Assembly (NCBI GenBank): GCA_023678885.1
Contig: CM042963.1
Span: forward strand, 37,947,105-38,011,104
Origin: Pogostemon cablin
Taxonomy: Eukaryota > Streptophyta > Magnoliopsida > Lamiales > Lamiaceae
Length of the DNA: 64,000 nucleotides
Direction of reading: 5' to 3'
In this document: one piece after another, positions 44,223 to 56,639 of the stretch
Position numbering within the stretch: position 1 is the first letter of the stretch
Layout: every line of letters begins with the position of its first letter
Made by a program: the position numbers and the translations under genes
Notes under the pieces: generated by a model
What the model saw: the letters and a program-made list of their open reading frames with translations, nothing else
Told to the model about the DNA's origin: nothing
Database searches by the model: none

Positions 44223-44519
44223 ATAATTATATAATTTTTACACTCAATTTTTCATTAAAAAAACTGATAGAAAATTCACTAACAAAGTGTATACATTCTT
44301 ATTCATAAATGTATAAGTTTTTAAAAATTAATGTACGGTGCATCTAGAGCACAGAATAATTAGCCAAGATTATTTTATACGCTTTATTAAATTCATTTTC
44401 ATTACCATTATTTATATAAATTATTTTATACATTCTATTAATTTCATTTTAATTACCATTATTTACATCAATGATATTTCTCATAATCATTCTCTTTCCT
44501 AAATTTACACCCAAGGATT
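43591..44519. other. AT-rich spacer with TA microsatellite
   Basis: No gene. Contains the (TA)n tract at 44167-44219. Confidence 0.6.
44167..44219. repeat. (TA)n microsatellite, about 53 bp
   Basis: Pure TA dinucleotides between gtgtg and tttaataatt. Confidence 0.95.
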
Positions 44520-44896
44520 CTTCAAATCTTTAAACTGATATCTTCAACAACGATCACGAAACTCCGCCATAGTCTACACCGCCTGTGGTGGCCCTAAACC
44601 CAAAAATATAGGGGCCCAAAATTTATATATATTTATATATATATAATACTTGATAAAATTATATTTTAATAAAATACATATTTTATATTAGGTCATTAGA
44701 GTTTTCATAAAATTTGGCCCGCCAATTTATTGGACTTGAAAAGGGGCCCTATATTTAGATATTAAAAAACATTAACCTAATTGTGAGAAATGAAAAATAA
44801 AAAAGATCATATTTATAAAAAAGAAGATCATTAGATAAATTTTTTCAAAGAATTTGAAAGATTCGAAAGATATAATGCTTTAGCAAATAAAGGATA

Positions 44897-45156
44897 TACT
44901 CCCTCCGTCCCACAACTAAGTATACATTTTTCTATTTTGGTTCGTCCCAAAATAAAGTATACATTTTCCTTTTTAATATATGAGATCCACATAAAATAAT
45001 TATTATATCCACATGTGGCCCACCTACTACAATAATACAACTACCCACTACACATTAAAATATTATTTCTCTCACTTCATTACACATTTAAATATTATAC
45101 TCCTTAATCTACGTGCAAAAAGCAAACGTATACATTATTCCGGGACGGAGGGAGTA
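44897..45156. mobile_element. Stowaway-like MITE inside the hAT remnant
   Basis: Starts tactccctccgtcccacaac and ends attccgggacggagggagta, with TA at both ends. One of the best preserved family members in the window. Confidence 0.8.
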
Positions 45157-45246
45157 ATGATTAGAACATTTTAGTGAAAGACTTAACATGCATAAAAATA
45201 CTATGGAATATATCACTAATATGAATAATTTGATTGATCACTTAAC

Positions 45247-45498
45247 ATGCATAAAAATACTATGGAACATATAACTAATAAGAATAGTTTGATTGATTTA
45301 CAAATTAGATTAAAAAGAACCATAAATAAAGATTTACAAGAACAAATTTTCAAAGAAAAATTACAGTGGAGACAATTTCTTTTGAGAATAATTGCTATAA
45401 TAAAATGTCTTACTAGAAATAAGTTTTTAGCTTTTTATGGAAGAAAAGAAAGTGTTAATGAAGAAAATAATGAAAAATTTTTAGTTTATAATATATAG
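45247..45498 (+). pseudogene. TTF-type/ZMYM1-like hAT transposase fragment
   Basis: 83 codons resembling the segment downstream of the TTF zinc finger in plant zinc finger MYM-type 1-like (hAT) proteins: a DLQIRLK helix, then EQIFKEKLQWRQFLLRII and IKCLTRNKFLAFYGRKE. The ends of the family protein are missing, including the catalytic core and dimerisation domain. The preceding 57 bp (45184-45240) is a near-duplicate of the segment containing the start codon, so the reading frame began with a duplication. A gene fossil. Confidence 0.65.
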
Positions 45499-45635
45499 AA
45501 AGCAACGAGGACCTATTATTTTTGTTCGCCCCGGGCCTCGAAAATGTCATGACCGGGCACTGTACACCGCTATTCATTCTTTCTCTCAATTCTATTGAGA
45601 GATAGAGCTTGAAAGATTATATATCATACTATATA

Positions 45636-45929
45636 GGGTAAATTACCAAAATCCCCCTCGAGGTTTGTCCAAACTACCAAATAAATCATTTGGTTTGAGA
45701 AATTACCAATTACCCCTTTTAACTTATTTTTTTATTTGAACATTACACTTTTTCTTAAAATAAAGAAGGATGGAATGACATCAAGACCCATATATTTAAC
45801 ATTGTATTTTTAAATTTCATTATTTTTTTTTAAAAAAAAAAATTTAAAGGGGGTAATTGGTAATTTTTCAAACTATAGGATTTATTTGATAATTTGGACA
45901 AATCTCGAGGGGGTTTTGGTAATTTACCC
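45636..45929. mobile_element. MULE-type MITE with long inverted repeats
   Basis: The left arm begins gggtaaattaccaaaatccc and the right arm ends with its complement; arms match over about 90 bp. Flanking 9-mers tactatata (45627-45635) and tactatatt (45930-45938) agree at 8 of 9 positions. No coding content. Confidence 0.7.
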
Positions 45930-47479
45930 TACTATATTACATCCATATTATAATTAAAGGTAACACTTTGCATGTGATTGTGTTATGGTGTGTTTAATTT
46001 TTTTTTGAAAAGTATTCTTTTATATTAAAAATATTATCAATTTTTATTATGGAGTATTACAGTATTAGACTAAGTTTCTTGTAATTTGATAATTGTGTGA
46101 GACAGGATTATTAAAAGAGTTGATGCATTGTTAAAGTATGGTAGTTATATAGGTAAAATAATGATTATTAATAATTAAAGTATTTTTTTTAAAAATTAAG
46201 ATGAATAATGAATTAAAGTATGATTTTAGGATGTTATAATATGATCCATTACAAACATACTTTAACTACAAATAAGTATATTTTATTTATATAACAACCA
46301 TACTTTAATAATGAATCGACCCGTCACACATATATTCGTTTCGAGAAAACCTTTATATATTATTGGTCCTTAGACTTAATTTCTTTAAATTTAATAGGGC
46401 ACCAGTATTTTTCATATTTCATCCTTCATAATCCAATATATTGATGACTGTTCCAAAGCCATCTCCAAATACAGTGCATCTTCACAAGTAAGGTATGGAC
46501 TATGCAGTTTATAGTTATAAATACTAAACATATATCTCATTAATTTACACTATATAGTTTGTCACTTATTGAAATATACATATATACCACTTTCATATAC
46601 TGTAAACTTAAAATTAAAAAGGAATTAAAGAAAAAGGAGGAATCTTTAGCCAGCAAGATAAAGTGATTAAATAATCACATCGCTTAAGTAGATGGCAATA
46701 TTAAAATAAAATTTAATTTGATCGATTTCATCAATTAATCCAAGTGGTTGGCCTATTAAGGCTTGAGGTGCTTAATGTGAAATTCTATTAGGTCTTATGT
46801 TCGGAATTTACTATTGTGATAAATAATTGTGGGGTCAATGCATATAGAATGCAAAGTACTAACATAAACTGGATCAGTTCATGCAGAGCGCAGAGCTCTA
46901 GCTCAAACTCAGGATCTCAATTAGTACGTGGGTAGTGATTTTGACCTTCCCCAAATTAGTCGGTTTAAGGATTAAATGTCACATAAAAAAATTTAGTATA
47001 AATTTTTGTATAATGTGACCGAAAAAGTATAATGGAGTTTCTTGTAGCCGTCAAAGTAGTTTCCGAATTTCCTCTAATGATGTACCTATAACTTTATTAA
47101 TACAATCTTCTTTTATGATATTTCATTTGAGCTTCCTAATGTTTGGTGAAACCACATTAATCATGCAATAATCTTTGTGGGTCAGGACAATTGCACATCA
47201 TTTAAATTGAGAAAAGTACAATTGAATAAATAATTAACTGCCGAATAAATATTATTCAATGAATATATCTAATATTCACCATCAATACCTTATCTCTACA
47301 CATTAAACATCTTTAATAAATTATATGGGCTAAATTTCCCTAAATTTTTATTTATTTATTTTTTCTTAAAATTGTTTTTGATTTGATTGATTTATTTATT
47401 GTATAATAATGGTAGGTTTAAAAGTAGATGGAAAACTGTGACATTAAGTAGTGAGATAAAAATCTGATCGATTATAATC
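45930..47479. other. AT-rich spacer with a possible degraded MITE
   Basis: No gene. A pair of inverted segments around 46130 (gttaaagtatggtagttata) and 46290 (tataacaaccatactttaat) suggests a degraded MITE at about 46093-46335. Confidence 0.5.
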
Positions 47480-47748
47480 TACTTTCTTCGTCCCATTTTA
47501 GATGACACACTTTTCATTTTAGGTTGTCCCACAAAAGTTTGTTCATTTCTAAAAAGCAAAAATTTAAACACAATCACCATTTCCCATACACTTTATTTAC
47601 AAAAAAAAACCACCCTTATGTAACACACCCAACATATTTATTCATTTATTTATTATAAAAAATATCATAATACCCCTAAAAGTTATTATTTTTCTTAAAT
47701 TTTTGTATCGGAAGAAGCATGTAAACTTTTGTAGGGACAGAGGGAGTA
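47480..47748. mobile_element. Stowaway-like MITE, second subfamily
   Basis: Starts tactttcttcgtcccatttt and ends gtagggacagagggagta. Its interior (aatacccctaaaagttatta) is shared, in reverse, with the fragment at about 55730-55880, so this is a separate subfamily from the other MITEs here. Confidence 0.65.
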
Positions 47749-48210
47749 CACAGAAATACACTATTGATCGGAGTATATTCTATTGGGCTTGGTTTAATGC
47801 GGAAGTAATATTGGGCTTCTTCATTTAGCTAAGGCCCGATTTAAATCTGGGCTGAGTTTTATTATGTATTGTTCAATGTTTAATGCTTATTACTTGATCT
47901 CTGGGCTTTTGATGTTTTTTTCTCGTGTGTTCTATTAATCAAGAATTCAGTTAAATGAGAATTGGATCACTAAAAATCGATAAAGTGAACAAATTATTAA
48001 AGCATGACTTTCTTAAAAACATATTGGGAAAGTATTGAATTTAAAAATCAATAAATTAAACCATACTCATAGATTATGATGGAAAAAAAAACTTATAGAA
48101 GACCTTTTATAAAACAAATTTCGAGTGAACAATGAAAAATTTAAACGTTTTAAGTTAGAAAAATGATAAAGTGAGTCCTTTATTGATTTCAAGAAAATGT
48201 AAAGTCCTAC
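47749..48210. other. AT-rich spacer left of the CACTA element
   Basis: No gene or element recognised. Confidence 0.6.
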
Positions 48211-48213
48211 TAT

Positions 48214-48470
48214 CACTACAAAAAAGATAGCCGACAGTGACGGACTTTTGTGACGGCGAAAGTTCCGTCACAATTGTGACGGATTTTCTGACGGCATTTT
48301 AAAAATAGTGACGGAAAATATGTGACATTTTACAATTTTGTCATCTGCTGGAATTTGTGACGGGATTTATTGTGACAGACAATTTCCGTCACAAAATTTT
48401 TTTTTTAATTTTTTTTTTCGTCAGGTAACGAGTTTCTGACGGACACCGTCACAAATCATGTAATAAAATT
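48214..48470. repeat. left end and subterminal repeats of the CACTA element
   Basis: Terminal inverted repeat followed by about ten copies of the tgacgg/ccgtca motif in both orientations. In En/Spm such arrays bind TNPA; binding here is inference. Confidence 0.8.
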
Positions 48471-50111
48471 CCCCCTTTCTCGTTTTCCCTTTTCGACCCT
48501 AATCCTGTTGGGCAACAAATCCTTCCCGCAGCAATCTCTTTTTCTTCCCTAATCATTCCCGCGCCGTTCGTCGGCGGAATCAAACAGGAAACGGGAGCAA
48601 AAGAGTCACCTAAGGTACGCATTGCTCTGTATTTTCTCTTTCTTTTGCTTTCATTAATAATTTTGTTGTTTTCTCTCTGTACACTGATGGTAGTGTCTTG
48701 GAGTTGAAAAAGAGTGGTCAAATATTATTCAATTGATTCCGACGAAGCAGTGCCACCCACGTTTCCGCTTCATTGCCGACACCTGAGGCCCACCACACAA
48801 ACCCACCCACTAGGTGAGGCACTCCTACTCACTTTAACCTTTTCTACTCCGCAATTTTGGGTTTCTGCTTCGCCATTTGATTAATTTATCATTTCGCTGT
48901 AACTGTAACCCATGTTTGGTGTAATTTAAAAATAAAAATAAAAATTTGTGGTTGATTGCTACTTGTTCCTTGAATTTAATGGGTTGTAAATGAAGAGTAT
49001 GATGTAAATATTTTTTGAACATCATCACGCATTAGAGTGATGTTGAATGTAGACATGGATTCGCTTTCTGGGACCTAGCTTTCGTGGAACAAAGTTTTGA
49101 TCGTTACAGTCACTTTGATTTTTAATTTTTATTTTTATTTTATTTTTGAGAAAAACCTATAGCTACAAGATTCTCTTCGATTTTTCTATTGCTTCCTTCG
49201 AGAAATTAATTTATACCAACTAAAGAGCACATTGAATATTTGTTTACATTACGAACTGAATCAATAACAGCTCCCAAGAATGGGAAGTGACGTATTATGT
49301 TGTGATAGGAGTATTAGTTTCTGTGGTAGCATGTATTGATATACAACTGATTAACTGAAGACACTCTGTAGAAATATTTTATTTATGTTAATATTGGCTT
49401 TAAATAGTTATATGGAGTAGTATTTTCATTAGAGCTTTGCCCATTTGTTGTATTTCTTTCCTCTTACGAAACTGTTCACATTTTTCATTTGTATCTTAAA
49501 AAAAAAATTTGAGAACACATCTGAAGTTCTGAACAAACAAGTCCTTGGAAATTAGCAAACTCTCATTGTTGAGTAGAGCTCTTAACTTTTTAAAAGACCA
49601 AATTGATACTTTTTGTTCTTGTGGATGATCTCTATTCGACCTTTCGTACTTCTTAATGGATGCTTCTTAATGGATGAAGGGACATTTGATTAAAAAAAAA
49701 GAAAATGTCATTAATTTTAAAAACATATACGGTTTTTTTTTTATTATTTAAAATGCTATATTGTGGTCTAAAAGCTACTAGAAGTAAAATACATTCCTTA
49801 CTACTAGAAATATTAACTCCCTTTTCTTCTCAGTTTTCAATTTCTTTTTGTTTTTGCGATGCATATATGGCGATTTGTGAAACATATATAAGTATGCTTA
49901 TTAAAAACTCATTTTATGGAATCATATAAAATGATCTATTGATATTTGGAATCACTCACTCTCTCTCTGACAAAATTTACAAAATTTTAATCCTTTCCAA
50001 GAGCTACTCTTTAAAAACAAATGAGACTATGTTGAAATGTTTAATATTTATTCATGAGTATATATATTAAATTCCTTTATAGAATATTAAAACAATATTG
50101 TTCAACAGAGA
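48471..50111 (+). other. 5' leader region of the CACTA genes
   Basis: Likely promoter and non-coding exons: donor-like sites at aagag-tcacctaag|gtacgc (about 48613) and ccactag|gtgagg (about 48813), and an acceptor tgttcaacag at about 50108. The rest is T-rich, intron-like sequence. No coding frame. Confidence 0.45.
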
Positions 50112-53100
50112 ATGAGTTATTTAACCAATCGGGGGTGGATGTATTCTCCTCGTGTAATTGGTGGGGAACTTAACCTTGACTTCTGCAACGGTCTTGAACA
50201 ATTCATTCAATTTGCACGTAGTCATCCTGAATGTATGCAAGATGACAAAATTAGATGCCCGTGCAAAGGTAGAAAATGTCGTAATAAAAATTGGGTTACA
50301 CCAAATGAGATTAGAGATCATTTGTATCAGAAGGGGTTTATCGAACACTACTATAATTGGAATCTCCACGGCGAAAAGATATGGAGTCCAGAGCATTATA
50401 ACACTGTTAGGAACACTGGTTTAGGTGAGGGAACTTCCCATTCACATGCTGGGGCTAGGCAAGAAGTTCCCATTTCTGAAGAGGGATATGGAGCTGAATC
50501 ATCCAATAATTATCCCTTTCACGAGATGGTGAGGGATGCCGCCGGACCAAGTGTTATGGAAGATGTGAGACATGAACCCAACCCAGAAGCTAAAAAGTTC
50601 TATGACATGCTCAGCGCTGCAGACCAGGAGTTATATCCAGGAAGCTCTCTCACACAATTATCAATGAACGCTCGTCTAATGAGTATTAAAGCGGAGAACA
50701 GGATATCTGAGAGGGGATACAATCAGATTGCAGGTTTATGCAGTGAATTATGTCCACCCGGCCATAAAGTTCCAAAGACCTTTTACGAAAGCAAGAAACT
50801 AATGAGTGGTATGGGACTACCGGTGGATATCATTCATTGTTGCATTCGTGGTTGCATGATCTATTGGGGTGAAGACTCACTACGGGAAAAATGTAAAGTT
50901 TGCTCATTCCCACGCTACAAAGACCATAGTGGTAAAAAAAATAAAAAGCGACCACATAATAAGATGTGGTATTTTCCTCTTACTCCGAGGCTTCAACGGT
51001 TGTATGCATCGTCAGCCACCGCAAAAGATATGACATGGCATACAAACTGCAGAGGAAATGAGACTGGTGATCAAGGTCATCCCGCAGACTCCCCGGCTTG
51101 GAAGCGACTGGATCAGAGATACCCTGACTTTGCAGATGAGACAAGAAATGTACGATTGGGCTTAAGCGCAGATGGATTCAACCCATTTGGCTCATCGGGC
51201 CAACAATACTCAATGTGGCCTGTGGTGATCACACCTTACAACTTGCCACCCTGGATGTGCCTGAAAGAACAACATTTATTCTTAACCGTATTGGTTCCAG
51301 GGCCAAAGAATCCCAAAGACAAACTCGATGTATATCTTCAGCCTTTAATGGCCGAGTTGCTCAAACTGTGGGAAATTGGGGTACCCACGTATGACTGTCA
51401 CAACAAGCAAAATTTCATAATGAGAGCTGCAATTTTGTGGACAATTTCAGATTTTCCAGCCTATGCGATGTTGTCCGGTTGGAAAACAGCCGGTTTGCAA
51501 GCTTGCCCGTGGTGCATGGGTGACACAGATGCTTTCTATTTGGAGAATAGTCACAAATGTTCTTGGTTTGACTGTACTCGTAGATTCCTCCCGGATGAAC
51601 ATGATTGGCGGGATGATGATGAATCATTTAGGGTTGGTGTCACAGTAAGCAAAGGTCAACTGCATGAATACACTGGGGAGGAGTTGTTGCGGGAAATACA
51701 TGATTTTGGGCTTACCAAAGTTACAGACGAGTATTATGAAGAGGCTCCAGTAGGAATCGGGTGGAAGAGGTTAGGCATCTTCTGGGACCTCCCATATTGG
51801 AAAGATTTTTTTTTACGACATAATCTGGATGTGATGCACATAGAAAAGAACGTGTTTGATAACATTTTTTATACTGTGATGAAAATTGACGGTAAGACAA
51901 AGGACACTCCTAAATCCAGACAGGAGCTCAATTTATATTGCAATCGACCCGAGCTTGAAAAAGGTGATGGTGCAAAGAAATATCCAAAGGCATGTTACAC
52001 GTTAGATAATGACAAAAAACGTGTACTGCTCGAGTGGGTCCAGCAATTGAATTTTCCAGATGGTTATGTTTCGAACTTAGGATCTCGTGTCGAGTTAATA
52101 AAATTGAAGATGTTTGGCATGAAGAGTCATGATTGTCATGTTTTCATGCAAAGATTATTACATGTTGCATTTCGTGATCTTCTGCCGGCACCAGTCTGGA
52201 GGGCCCTCACAGAGTTGAGTTTTTTCTTCAAAGACTTAACTGCTACAACTCTGAAGCGTGATGAGGTGGCACGACTTGTGCGAGATATTCCCGTCATACT
52301 CTGTAAGCTTGAGCAGATCTTCCCGCCTAGTTTTTTTGATTCGATGGAGCATCTTCCAATTCATCTTGCACGCGAGGCTGAAATTGCAGGCCCTGTTCAG
52401 TATAGGTGGATGTATCATTTTGAGAGGTAACATTTTAACATATTAAAAATTTATAAATGCTCGTAGTGGCTAATAAAAATCCTTATATGCTCTACGCATT
52501 CATATTACAGGTTTCTACGTAAATTGAAACAGAAGGCTGGAAATAAAGCTCATCCAGAGGCATCTATTGCAAATGCTTACTTAACGGAAGAAGCCACCAC
52601 CTTTTGTTCTTACTACTTTGAGGATAGGGTGTCAACTAGGATCAGAGAACGGAATATGCCTCGTAATTACGATGGCCGGGGTGAGGATGTAGAGGTGCAT
52701 GAAGGCAATCTGTCGATATTTACCGCTCCTGGCTGTCCTTTAGGGAAAGAAACACAGAGATGGATGAACTTTGACGAGAAGAATGAAGCGCACACATACG
52801 TGTTGCTTAATTGTCCTGAAATGCAACCATACATCGAGTATGCATACCTTACAACTATGTGCTTGACTTTGAAATTTTCTTGAAGTTCTTAACATATAAT
52901 ACTTTTCTAAACATGAAGCATATATATGAGAGCTAGACATCACGTACCACCTGGAGAAATCAGCCGTCTTCTACAAGTCAAATTTCCGAAATGGTTCAAA
53001 GAATATGTGAGTCTTTAAAAGAATTTATTTCTAATTAAGAAAATATATTACATCTCAATCTTGTCATAATCATCGATTTACGTAATTTATATAGGTGCAA

Positions 53101-53817
53101 AATCCTGTCAATGCGATTACGAACCCCTTTATTGTAGCATTATCTCAAGAACCAGTGAATTTTGTATCTACTTGGCGCGGATACTACATTAATGGGTATA
53201 AATTTCATACCGTGATGTACGGGAAACGTAAATCAACTTCTCATAGTGGAGTGTGCGTCAAAGAAAGTGTATATGGAGGGGAAGATGGTGATTATTATGG
53301 TGTATTGGATGATGTGGTAAGATTACAATACCCAAACATGCCCCCAAAGTACGTAGTACTATTCAAGTGCACGTGGTATGATCCATCTCCTCAAGGTACG
53401 AGACTGAATCCCGTTTTTCCTCGGATGGTGGATGTTCATAAAGACTCTAAACTGCCAAAATATGAGCCATTTATTTTAGCTACACAGGCCTCACAAGTGT
53501 ACTATTTTAATTATCCGGGACGAGATTGTGAATGGATTAACGTCATGAAGATCAAGGCCCGATCGTTGATAGATACTCGGTTTGAATCTGAAATTGAGCC
53601 ACCACTGCAAGAGGAAGCCACTGAAACGGTGACACCGATATCAACAGATGATCTACCAGCGACACTAATCGATGAGCTCTACGTAATGATAGAGATTGGA
53701 AATGAAACACCCGTGTCTGATGATGAACGTATAGAAACTCTACTAATGTATGAATCAAACGAATTAGATGTTGAATCGACTGAGGATGATGATACAAGTG
53801 ATGAGGATTATTTGTAG
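50112..53817 (+). CDS. TNP2: TNP2-like CACTA transposase
   Basis: Exons 50112-52426, 52511-52837, 52919-53006 and 53095-53817 join in frame at GT...AG introns; 3,453 nt, 1,150 residues. The first exon ends mid-codon and continues correctly into the second. Seen in order: a transposase-associated N-terminal domain (RGWMYSPRV, with Cys-rich CPCKGRKCRN; about residues 7-85), a TNP2/Transposase_21 region with SADGFNPFG (Asp near 354) and HNLDVMHIEKNVFDNI, a DUF4218-like part spanning exons 1-2 (from KSHDCHVFMQ, about 671), and a DUF4216-like part in exon 4 (YYINGYKFHT to about 1010). This is the standard order for plant CACTA transposases. It probably cuts at the CACTA ends in the nucleus. All domains appear complete; the exon 3 acceptor is the least certain border. 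Confidence 0.87.
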
Positions 53818-53912
53818 TTTCTCATGGTGAATTATATATTATGTTTACATACTTTATCTGTACATATTTCAGTAACAAAAACCTTATAGTCCTTTTTTTT
53901 ATTTCAATACAG

Positions 53913-55546
53913 ATGGATCGAGGAAGGAGACGTAGGATCAGGCTGCGTCTGACACAGGAGGAGCCAGTCCCTGAATTACAATCCCAGCCACCACCGGTTC
54001 AGGCTGCATCTGCTCCGCCACCACCCATTCAGGCTGCATCTGCCCCGCCACCACCCATTCAGGCTGCATCTGCCCCGCCACCTCCCGTTCAGGCTGCATC
54101 TACTCCGTCTCCACCCGTTCAGGCTGCATTTGTCCCGCCAGATGTTGAGGATGATGATGAAATGGAGTCACATCCAGATCCACCTCCAGCCCACTCCAAC
54201 AACGAACATGATTCAAGAACATTCGTCCATATGTACAAAGGGGGGTTAGTGTGTTTATAATTGTGTATATAGTTAGTTAAGTCAATTTATAATATTGATT
54301 AACATATCATAAAATTTGCAGGATTTATGATCTGAAGGTGGTCTCTACATTTATCACTCATACGATAAAGACTGAGCTCCCCACTGACATCTATACATGG
54401 GGTCAAATGAAAGACGAAACGAAGCTACGCTATTGGAACTCTTTTACGGTAATTATTAATTGATTTAAATTATATTATTTTGATGTTGGATTAACTACAA
54501 CTTATTGTCATGGTTTGTTCGACATAGACTGCATTCAGGTGGAATGAAATCGAGGATAAGCTCATCCATAAGGCTTTCCATAAGCTTGCACAAGACAAAT
54601 ACAGACATGTCATAAACAAGCTAAAGACCATATGGATAGATACTGGTAACCGTCCATCCTACATCCAACCTGATACATGGGACTCTCTAGTGCGCCACTG
54701 GGAGAGTGATGATGCACAGGCAATTTCTGACCGCAACCAAAAAAATCGTATGAGCACTTCTGGGGAAGATGATAGGGTGGCGTGTCACTGGGGGGGCTCG
54801 AAGTCAGCACTTGCCTATGCTTACGATCTTGTGCGTTTGAGTTTAATTCCATGAAATTGGTATTTATTATTACCTTATTCTATATACTTGAATTGCGGTG
54901 ATTGAATAAAATTTTATAAGCAGGAGAAAGCTGGCTCACAATCTACCGTACTTAATGTGGCCAAGATATTCCACAATAAGAAAGCAAACCAGATTACCTA
55001 CAAGCGTTCGAGGAATCTCATCGTATGTCTGTTAATGATATTGTCATATTTTTTGTGAATAAAATACTAATCTTTACACCATATATATGTAATTTTTGTT
55101 ACTCATTATAGGATCACGTTGATACATTGGCTTCTCAAGCAACTTCACCATCACAGGAGGGGGGATCCGAGGCCTCTGTACGAGGCTCCCTGAATGTTGA
55201 TCGTCTCTACCTTCAGCACGCTGGGGTATACAAGGGTAGAATCATAGGGACTGGGAGCTTGGGCCCCAGTCTTAAGGATGAGGCAAATGCTGCTCGGGGC
55301 TCCCCTCAGACACCAACCTCGCAGCTGAATGTTCACGACATAACCACCCATCTCGAGACATTGGAGGAGAGGATAGAGAGGACAGAGAGGGAGCGTGATG
55401 AGGGGTTACAAAGGGAGAAAAGACTACATCTCTTTGTTGCTGAGTTGGCCAAAAAGGTGGGGATGTCAACTCCTGCATTCTTTCCTGATTTCGACCCATC
55501 GGATCCTAGTGCATCTGGTTCTGGTTTTGGAGGCAGTTGTGGCTAG
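53913..55546 (+). CDS. second CACTA protein, Ptta/En/Spm-type
   Basis: Starts about 95 bp after the TNP2-like gene. Exons 53913-54244, 54322-54448, 54528-54830, 54924-55022 and 55112-55546 join in frame; 1,296 nt, 431 residues. Seen: a basic start (MDRGRRRRIRLR), a proline-rich stretch from five 30-bp repeats (PPPPIQAASA, 54000-54142), then a plant transposase Ptta/En/Spm-like core with RPSYIQPDTWDSLVRHW, a SDRNQKNR motif and HWGGSKSALAYA. A Glu/Arg coiled-coil (LEERIERTERERDEGL) precedes a Ser/Gly-rich end. Related second proteins in CACTA elements resemble TNPA or TNPD and bind subterminal motifs; that role here is inference. All introns are GT...AG. Confidence 0.78.
54000..54142 (+). repeat. 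five 30-bp coding repeats (PPPPIQAASA)
   Basis: Units caggctgcatctgccccgcc + accacccatt repeat in frame in exon 1 of the second CACTA gene, the last units being diverged. Copy number may vary between element copies. Confidence 0.85.
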
Positions 55547-56639
55547 ACATATTTTACTTGGATTTTAGTACTATTGTTGCTTTTTTTATTTTGTTCTATT
55601 ACTTTTGACTAATTCGCACAACTATACTTTTGCGGTCATTGGATGAACTAAGTATTTTGAACAGGTTTTCATGATTTTAGAAATCTATTGAAATATTAGA
55701 GGGAGTTCTGTCGAATTTTTCACTAAATTTACTCTCTTCGGGCCACAAATGTTTGCACCCCTTTTTTGACACGGAGATTCAGAAAATTAATAACTTTTAG
55801 GGGTATTATGGTATTTTTTTAGTAATAAATAAATAATAAAATATGTTAGGTGTGTTATATGGGTGATTTTTTTTTAAATTATGAATTATAATTTAAATTC
55901 CAAGAAATATTGGAATGATATTTAAAAACACAATTTATATAAATATGATGAAATTCATTATAAAGTTATGTAAAATCATATAAAGTTAATAATTAGTGTT
56001 GTTAATTAATTATTCTATTATTAATTAATATATTAGTTAATACTACTTAGATTTATTTATGTGATAGAATATCGAAGTATTTTTATTCGTAAGCGAGTCG
56101 AGTACTATAATTTTAGAAGAGAGATAAGAACAATATTTCTAAGAGATAATAAATTTTTTACACATTTATATATAAAGATTGAAATATTAATACACTAAAC
56201 ATTATTATAATTGAAATATACTTATAAATTATAAAAACACTATATAAAAAGAGAAAATATTAATTAATATACATAAATCATGCATACTAATTATTTAGTA
56301 CTTTTCATGCTTATCTTCAAAATAAATATCACCTTTAATCATATTTTTTATCAGATAGAATACTATTTTTATTTATTTATTTATTTATTTATTATTATTT
56401 TTAAATTATGTATATCTATAAATTAAATACCCCCTTTAATTATATATTTTTGACTGATTATAATAATTCATCCGTATATTACGTGGGAATCTGTACTCGT
56501 ATTAATATATTTACATTAATGAATATTACTACTATATTTATGTTGAAATTTGATTGATGTCAATTTAATACAAAATAATTGAATATATAAAATATTTGAT
56601 AGAAACTAACACTAACTACAGCTAGCCAAATTGGCTAAA
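55547..56639 (+). other. 3' flank of the CACTA genes, AT-rich
   Basis: Untranslated and non-coding sequence. Contains a fragment, at about 55726-55880, of the MITE subfamily at 47480-47748. No gene. Confidence 0.5.

Larger units (their letters stand above)
44520..45560 (+). mobile_element. remnant of a hAT-type element with TTF-type transposase homology
   Basis: A transposase-like frame lies at 45247-45498, with ggggccc-rich, gene-poor sequence on both sides: gtggtggccctaaaccc on the left and gccccgggcctcgaaaatg on the right. Complete ends and a target duplication were not identified. It is interrupted by the Stowaway-like MITE at 44897-45156. Confidence 0.5.
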
